Source: DATFML01 sp964571225 (lineage in GTDB: Bacteria; Pseudomonadota; Gammaproteobacteria; DATFLG01). Taken from it: a DNA stretch of 64,000 bases. The position numbers and the translations under genes are program-made. The notes beneath the pieces are model-generated. The model saw only the letters and a list, made by a program, of their open reading frames with translations. It made no database searches and was not told the DNA's origin. The stretch's first letter is position 1. Every line of letters starts with the position of its first letter. Positions 60,749 through 64,000 of the stretch are shown one piece after another. The stretch covers positions 27,901 through 91,900 of the forward strand of contig CAZNBB010000001.1 of the NCBI GenBank assembly GCA_964571225.1. Direction: 5' to 3'.

Positions 60749-62592
60749 GTTTGGCTCCTTGGTTCGCGGTCAGGTTGATAGGAGGGCGCAGGCAAGGCCT
60801 GGAATGGACGGCCTTCGCCTTGCAGGAAGCGGATGAAGAATTCGAACAGGATGAGGCGAGTGGTCTGAATGGATACCACCAGGCCTTCCAGGGCGATGAT
60901 CACCACGTTGCCGACCAGATATACCAACACGGCGCCGATCGGACCACCGGCCACGTCGGCCAGTCCGCCGACGGCTTCGGACAACCCGGCATGGGCGAGG
61001 GCGAAGGCACCGACACGGGCAAAGGAGAGGGTGTTCACGGCTAGTTGGAACAGATGCTCCAGCAGTTCTCCTAGGGCGACGGCAATGCGCGCGGCGGGAC
61101 TGCCGCTGTGCAGCCGGTAGGCGCCGTACAGATACCAGAGCAGGGCGAGCGCTGCCAGCAACGCGGCGTCGAAGTTGAAGAGACTGCCCAGCAGACCGAG
61201 GTACAGCGGTATCTTGGGCGCTTCCAGGTACCACCAGTGGCGTGCCGTCCCTCGCCAGTGGGCCTCCAGGCCGCTGAGGGCCATGCCGGCCGTCAGCAGG
61301 AGCACGCCGCCGACCAGCGGCACCGCCAGCAGGGGGATGGGATGGGCCAGCGGATGCAGCCACAGCGCCGGTATGAGGTCCTCGCGGGCGAAGACGCTGC
61401 CGTACAGCAAACCGAAGACCGTGGCGCTGGCGCCGCCGGCTACCAGCAGTCCCATGAATGGGTAGCGGCGTCCCAGGAATATGCCGAGCGCCAGCAGCAC
61501 CAGGCCTTGGCCGACGTCGCCGAACATGTAGCCGAACAACAGCGGAGCGACCAGTGTGAGCAACTGACTGGGGTCGGCCTCGTAGCCGGCGGGCATTCCC
61601 AGCAGGCGGGGAAACAGCTCGAAGGCACGTGCCCAGGGCGGATTGCGCAGCACCATGGGCGCCTGGGCGTCGGGGGGCGTCTCCACCAGGTGTACCAGAG
61701 CGCGGGCGCCGCTGTCGCGAATGGCCCGCTGCAGGCCGGCGCCGTCCGGATCGCTGGTCCAGCCCCGTACCCAGGCAAGGTTGTCGCTGGCGGGAAAGTA
61801 CCGCACCTGGGCCAGAAACCACTCCAGGCGTGCAACGTCGCCGAGCACTTCGTGCAGGCTGTATTCCTGCTGCGAACGCGCAATCGCCGCCCGCAGCTGG
61901 GTGAGCTCGGTATCCAGCGCCTGCAGCCGGCTGTCCAGGCGGCGCAGCGCTTGCGGTTTGTTGCCGGTCAGCCAGGTGGGGACCGGGAGGGCACGACCCT
62001 GGACGGCGCTCATTTCCTGTTCGATCTGGGGCAAGGCCGCCTTCAGACCGACCGCCAGCAGAAAGCGATGCTGAGGCCCGTCGATCCACCAGGGAATCAC
62101 GCATGGCGGTACGTGCGGCGTCTTGGCCGTGGGCGGCAGCAGATACGCTGCGTAGCCGAGGGTGGGACCCAGGGTGTGCAGTGCCCCGAGATCCAGGCGT
62201 TCGCCGTTCATACTGGCAACCAGGTCCCGCAGCCGTTGAAGATCGGCGTATTCCGCCTGCGCCCGCTCCAGGCGCTCGATGGTCGTACCCATGGCCTGCT
62301 CCCAGGCGCCCAGTCGCTCCAGCGCGCGGGCAATGGTGCGGGCAGGGCGTCCGGGGGCTGCCGACGGCCGCACCGGTTCGCGGGGCCAATATGGGTAGTA
62401 GCGTCGTTCCAGCCCGTGGAAGCGCTCCAGTTGTGCTTCCAGGTCGGGGCTCGTCTCATTGGTCCCGGTGAGCGTGATGGCGCTCTCGAGCTGTACATTG
62501 CCGGTGCGGGCGAGGGCTTCCAGGGCGGGGGCGAGATCGTCCCGGGCCAACAAGGCCTCGAACCAGCGCGCCGGCACCGGCCGCAGGCCCAT
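60745..62592 (-). CDS. atpI: V/A-type ATPase subunit I (stator a)
   Basis: 615 residues from ATG 62592. The N-terminal ~320 residues are cytoplasmic and helical (LERLGAWEQAMGTTIERLERAQ). The C-terminal half has about seven membrane helices, starting with LLTLVAPLLFGYMFGDVGQGLVLLALG, a hallmark of subunit I. NTLSFARVGAFALAHAGLSEAV contains the conserved Arg that faces the ring. It forms the ion half-channels and the stator anchor. It overlaps the C gene by one base and the K gene by four. Confidence 0.95.
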   Translation of the reverse strand: MGLRPVPARWFEALLARDDLAPALEALARTGNVQLESAITLTGTNETSPDLEAQLERFHGLERRYYPYWPREPVRPSAAPGRPARTIARALERLGAWEQAMGTTIERLERAQAEYADLQRLRDLVASMNGERLDLGALHTLGPTLGYAAYLLPPTAKTPHVPPCVIPWWIDGPQHRFLLAVGLKAALPQIEQEMSAVQGRALPVPTWLTGNKPQALRRLDSRLQALDTELTQLRAAIARSQQEYSLHEVLGDVARLEWFLAQVRYFPASDNLAWVRGWTSDPDGAGLQRAIRDSGARALVHLVETPPDAQAPMVLRNPPWARAFELFPRLLGMPAGYEADPSQLLTLVAPLLFGYMFGDVGQGLVLLALGIFLGRRYPFMGLLVAGGASATVFGLLYGSVFAREDLIPALWLHPLAHPIPLLAVPLVGGVLLLTAGMALSGLEAHWRGTARHWWYLEAPKIPLYLGLLGSLFNFDAALLAALALLWYLYGAYRLHSGSPAARIAVALGELLEHLFQLAVNTLSFARVGAFALAHAGLSEAVGGLADVAGGPIGAVLVYLVGNVVIIALEGLVVSIQTTRLILFEFFIRFLQGEGRPFQALPAPSYQPDREPRSQT

Positions 62593-63359
62593 CAGGCCGC
62601 CTCCACGCCCTTGAACAGTACCCGTTCGGCCACTTCTCCCCGCAGCCGTTCCAGATCCAGCGCGATCAGCCCGAGATGGGCGAAGGTGGCTGCCGGCTGC
62701 TGGTGGCAGCGCCGGAAGAACCGCAGCAGCACCCGGGCCAGGGCCTCCCGCGCGGTGGCGCCGTTGTCGGCCGAAGAGCCCGCCATCCACTCGATGTGCT
62801 CCTGGACGCGGTGCTGCAACTGTTCCAGGGCGTCCCCGTGGGCACCTGCTCCGGCAGGCCAGAGGGTGCGCCAATGGGCCAGCCAGCCGCTACGCAGCGG
62901 TTGTCCCTGGCTCCAGGCCGCCGTCAACGGAGACCAGCGCGTGCGGGCCAGGGCGCCGAGTCGGGCTTCGCGACCTTCTTGCACGAAGTCCTTAAGGCGC
63001 GGGTCCGCCTGGATCCAGGCCGGCAGGCGTTCGGCCGTCAGTAGTTCCCTCAGCAGGGGCAGCATGGGCAGCTCCGCCGTCCACGCCACCGCGGAACGCC
63101 ACGGCGCCGGTTGCCAGTGCGCAGTCTGTTCGACGTAGTCCCGGAAATGTCGGCGCAGCTGGGCCGCCATCTCGTGCACCGGCACTTGGGCTCCGAGTCC
63201 CAGCACCCACGGTCGCAGGGAAGTCGTGCGGGCGGTCTGCAGGTAGTGGGACGGGTCGCGGATGGCGCCCAGGCGTCGCCACTCCGCCTCGCTGGGGCGG
63301 CGGCCGTGGCGCGCCTGCAGACGGGCCTGGGCGTAGGCGAAGCGTACCGACGGAATCAT
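62592..63359 (-). CDS. atpC: V/A-type ATPase subunit C-like protein
   Basis: 255 residues. It begins VRFAYAQARLQARHGRR, like subunit C/d, which starts with a Y-x-x-x-R helix, and is almost wholly helical thereafter (EHIEWMAGSSADNGATAREALARVLLRFFRR). It would sit between the shaft and the membrane ring. Sequence conservation is low. Gene order (stalk, C, I, K, F, E, A, B, D) supports the call. It overlaps the neighbouring genes by one to four bases. Confidence 0.75.
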   Translation of the reverse strand: MIPSVRFAYAQARLQARHGRRPSEAEWRRLGAIRDPSHYLQTARTTSLRPWVLGLGAQVPVHEMAAQLRRHFRDYVEQTAHWQPAPWRSAVAWTAELPMLPLLRELLTAERLPAWIQADPRLKDFVQEGREARLGALARTRWSPLTAAWSQGQPLRSGWLAHWRTLWPAGAGAHGDALEQLQHRVQEHIEWMAGSSADNGATAREALARVLLRFFRRCHQQPAATFAHLGLIALDLERLRGEVAERVLFKGVEAA

Positions 63360-63718
63360 GGGGACGACTCCCCGTCGGCGGCCGGCCCCCCGGTCAAGGC
63401 GGCGGCCAGGCGCGTTGCGACGGCGTCCAGCTCTTCGTCCGCCATGGCGACCCGGCGGCTGTCGTTGGCCAGTATGCCGTGTTGTTCGACGACCAACTGA
63501 TCGATGGCCTTGTGCAGGCCTCGCGTGCAGCGCAGGTGGGTGCGGGTCATTCGGGCATCGGCCCGTTCATGAATGCCGGCCGCTTTGGCGCGCGCCGCCT
63601 GCAGCAGGAACTCCGCTTCCCGTTGGCAGGCTTCGATAGCCAGCTGAGCGTCGCGCTCGGCCAGCAGTACGGCGGTGATGGCGGTGTCCGGACTGCGGCT
63701 GTCCTCCGGCAGGCTCAT
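63356..63718 (-). CDS. V/A-type ATPase peripheral-stalk (G/H-like) subunit
   Basis: 120 residues from ATG 63718; ATG 63769 is a second choice. It is Ala/Glu/Arg-rich, with a long helix AVLLAERDAQLAIEACQREAEFLLQAARAKAAGIHERADARM, a pattern usual in stalk G or H subunits. It has no membrane segment. It is the first gene of the ATPase operon and overlaps subunit C by four bases. The identification rests on helix character and position. Confidence 0.65.
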   Translation of the reverse strand: MSLPEDSRSPDTAITAVLLAERDAQLAIEACQREAEFLLQAARAKAAGIHERADARMTRTHLRCTRGLHKAIDQLVVEQHGILANDSRRVAMADEELDAVATRLAAALTGGPAADGESSP

Positions 63719-63965
63719 TGTCCCGATGTCCCAGGTTGCCGATGCGTAGTCGGGGCGACCCAATACCATGAGAGGCTTGCGTCGCGTTAGATGCCATCAT
63801 AGCCACGGCCCGCGGCGCCGAACATGATCTAAAGCAACATTTGTTCCCGGCGCAGCGCCTCCGTTGCCTCAAACCAGCATAGTGGCTGCGGTGCGGTGGG
63901 TCGAGAATGCGTTCGGAAGGGGGGCAGGGGGCGCCGGCGGGTACGGGCCCGGGTCCGCGTCGGCA

Positions 63966-64000
63966 CTATCTCAGGACGTCCACCTTGACCCAGACATGGG
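63966..64000 (-). CDS. possible C-terminal end of a gene beyond the window edge
   Basis: On the minus strand the last bases read HVWVKVDVLR and then TAG (63968-63966). It looks like the final beta strand of a protein, but eleven codons are too few to identify. The stretch 63719-63965 has no gene and would hold the ATPase operon promoter. Confidence 0.25.
   Translation of the reverse strand, partial: HVWVKVDVLR

Overview
This is a GC-rich (roughly two thirds G+C by eye) bacterial chromosome segment. The gene families point to a chemolithotrophic or phototrophic sulfur gammaproteobacterium of the Chromatiales/Ectothiorhodospiraceae type: a Thiocapsa-style HynS-Isp1-Isp2-HynL hydrogenase, a second group 3b hydrogenase, DsrE-like sulfur-relay proteins, a V/A-type ATPase and an RND efflux pump. 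The lineage is an inference; no rRNA gene is present. The segment is scaffolded, with a 10-N gap at 32217-32226 inside a hydrogenase maturation gene.

Layout. 1-3.0 kb: a small membrane protein pair, a family GH100 invertase split by one in-frame amber codon, a small secreted protein, and copy 1 of a ~155 bp MITE-like repeat. 3.2-10.3 kb: nhaA, a ribbon-helix-helix protein, a PAS-GGDEF diguanylate cyclase, a sigma-54-type promoter ahead of a secreted peptidoglycan-binding protein, and trkH. 10.8-15.1 kb: dusA and an arsenosugar-type cluster (TVP38/TMEM64 protein, ArsS, two glycosyltransferases). 15.1-17.6 kb: a cysteine-dioxygenase-like protein and a four-domain rhodanese. 17.9-23.1 kb: a TetR/CecR-type regulator with tandem operator-like repeats, then an RND adaptor and pump with a strong terminator. 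23.3-28.9 kb: a DsrE protein, then a DNA-damage module in which SRAP and lexA are transcribed divergently from mrfA-mrfB across a 43 bp gap holding a dyad. Repeat copy 2 follows mrfB. 29-31.7 kb: small genes (YrhK, GNAT, SRPBCC, an unknown, PilZ).

32-49.8 kb is a hydrogenase island. On the minus strand are hypC-A-B-D-F-E, a lipoprotein, and the group 3b cytoplasmic hydrogenase (beta, gamma, delta, alpha subunits plus protease). On the plus strand are a second maturation protease, a HupH-like protein and hynS-isp1-isp2-hynL, ending in a clear terminator. The divergent gap between hypC and the plus-strand genes holds an FNR-like site with a -10 element at class II spacing. One Hyp set therefore appears to serve two different NiFe enzymes: a Tat-exported, membrane-linked one and a soluble NAD(P)-linked one.

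50-55.6 kb: a Lon-like AAA protease overlapping a universal-stress-like protein, a DUF1003 membrane protein, a second DsrE-like exported protein and pcm. 55.7-63.7 kb: a nine-gene V/A-type ATPase operon on the minus strand (stalk, C, I, K, F, E, A, B, D). Hydrogen oxidation, sodium/proton exchange (NhaA), potassium uptake (TrkH) and the V-type ATPase suggest flexible handling of ion-motive force, but that connection is inferred.
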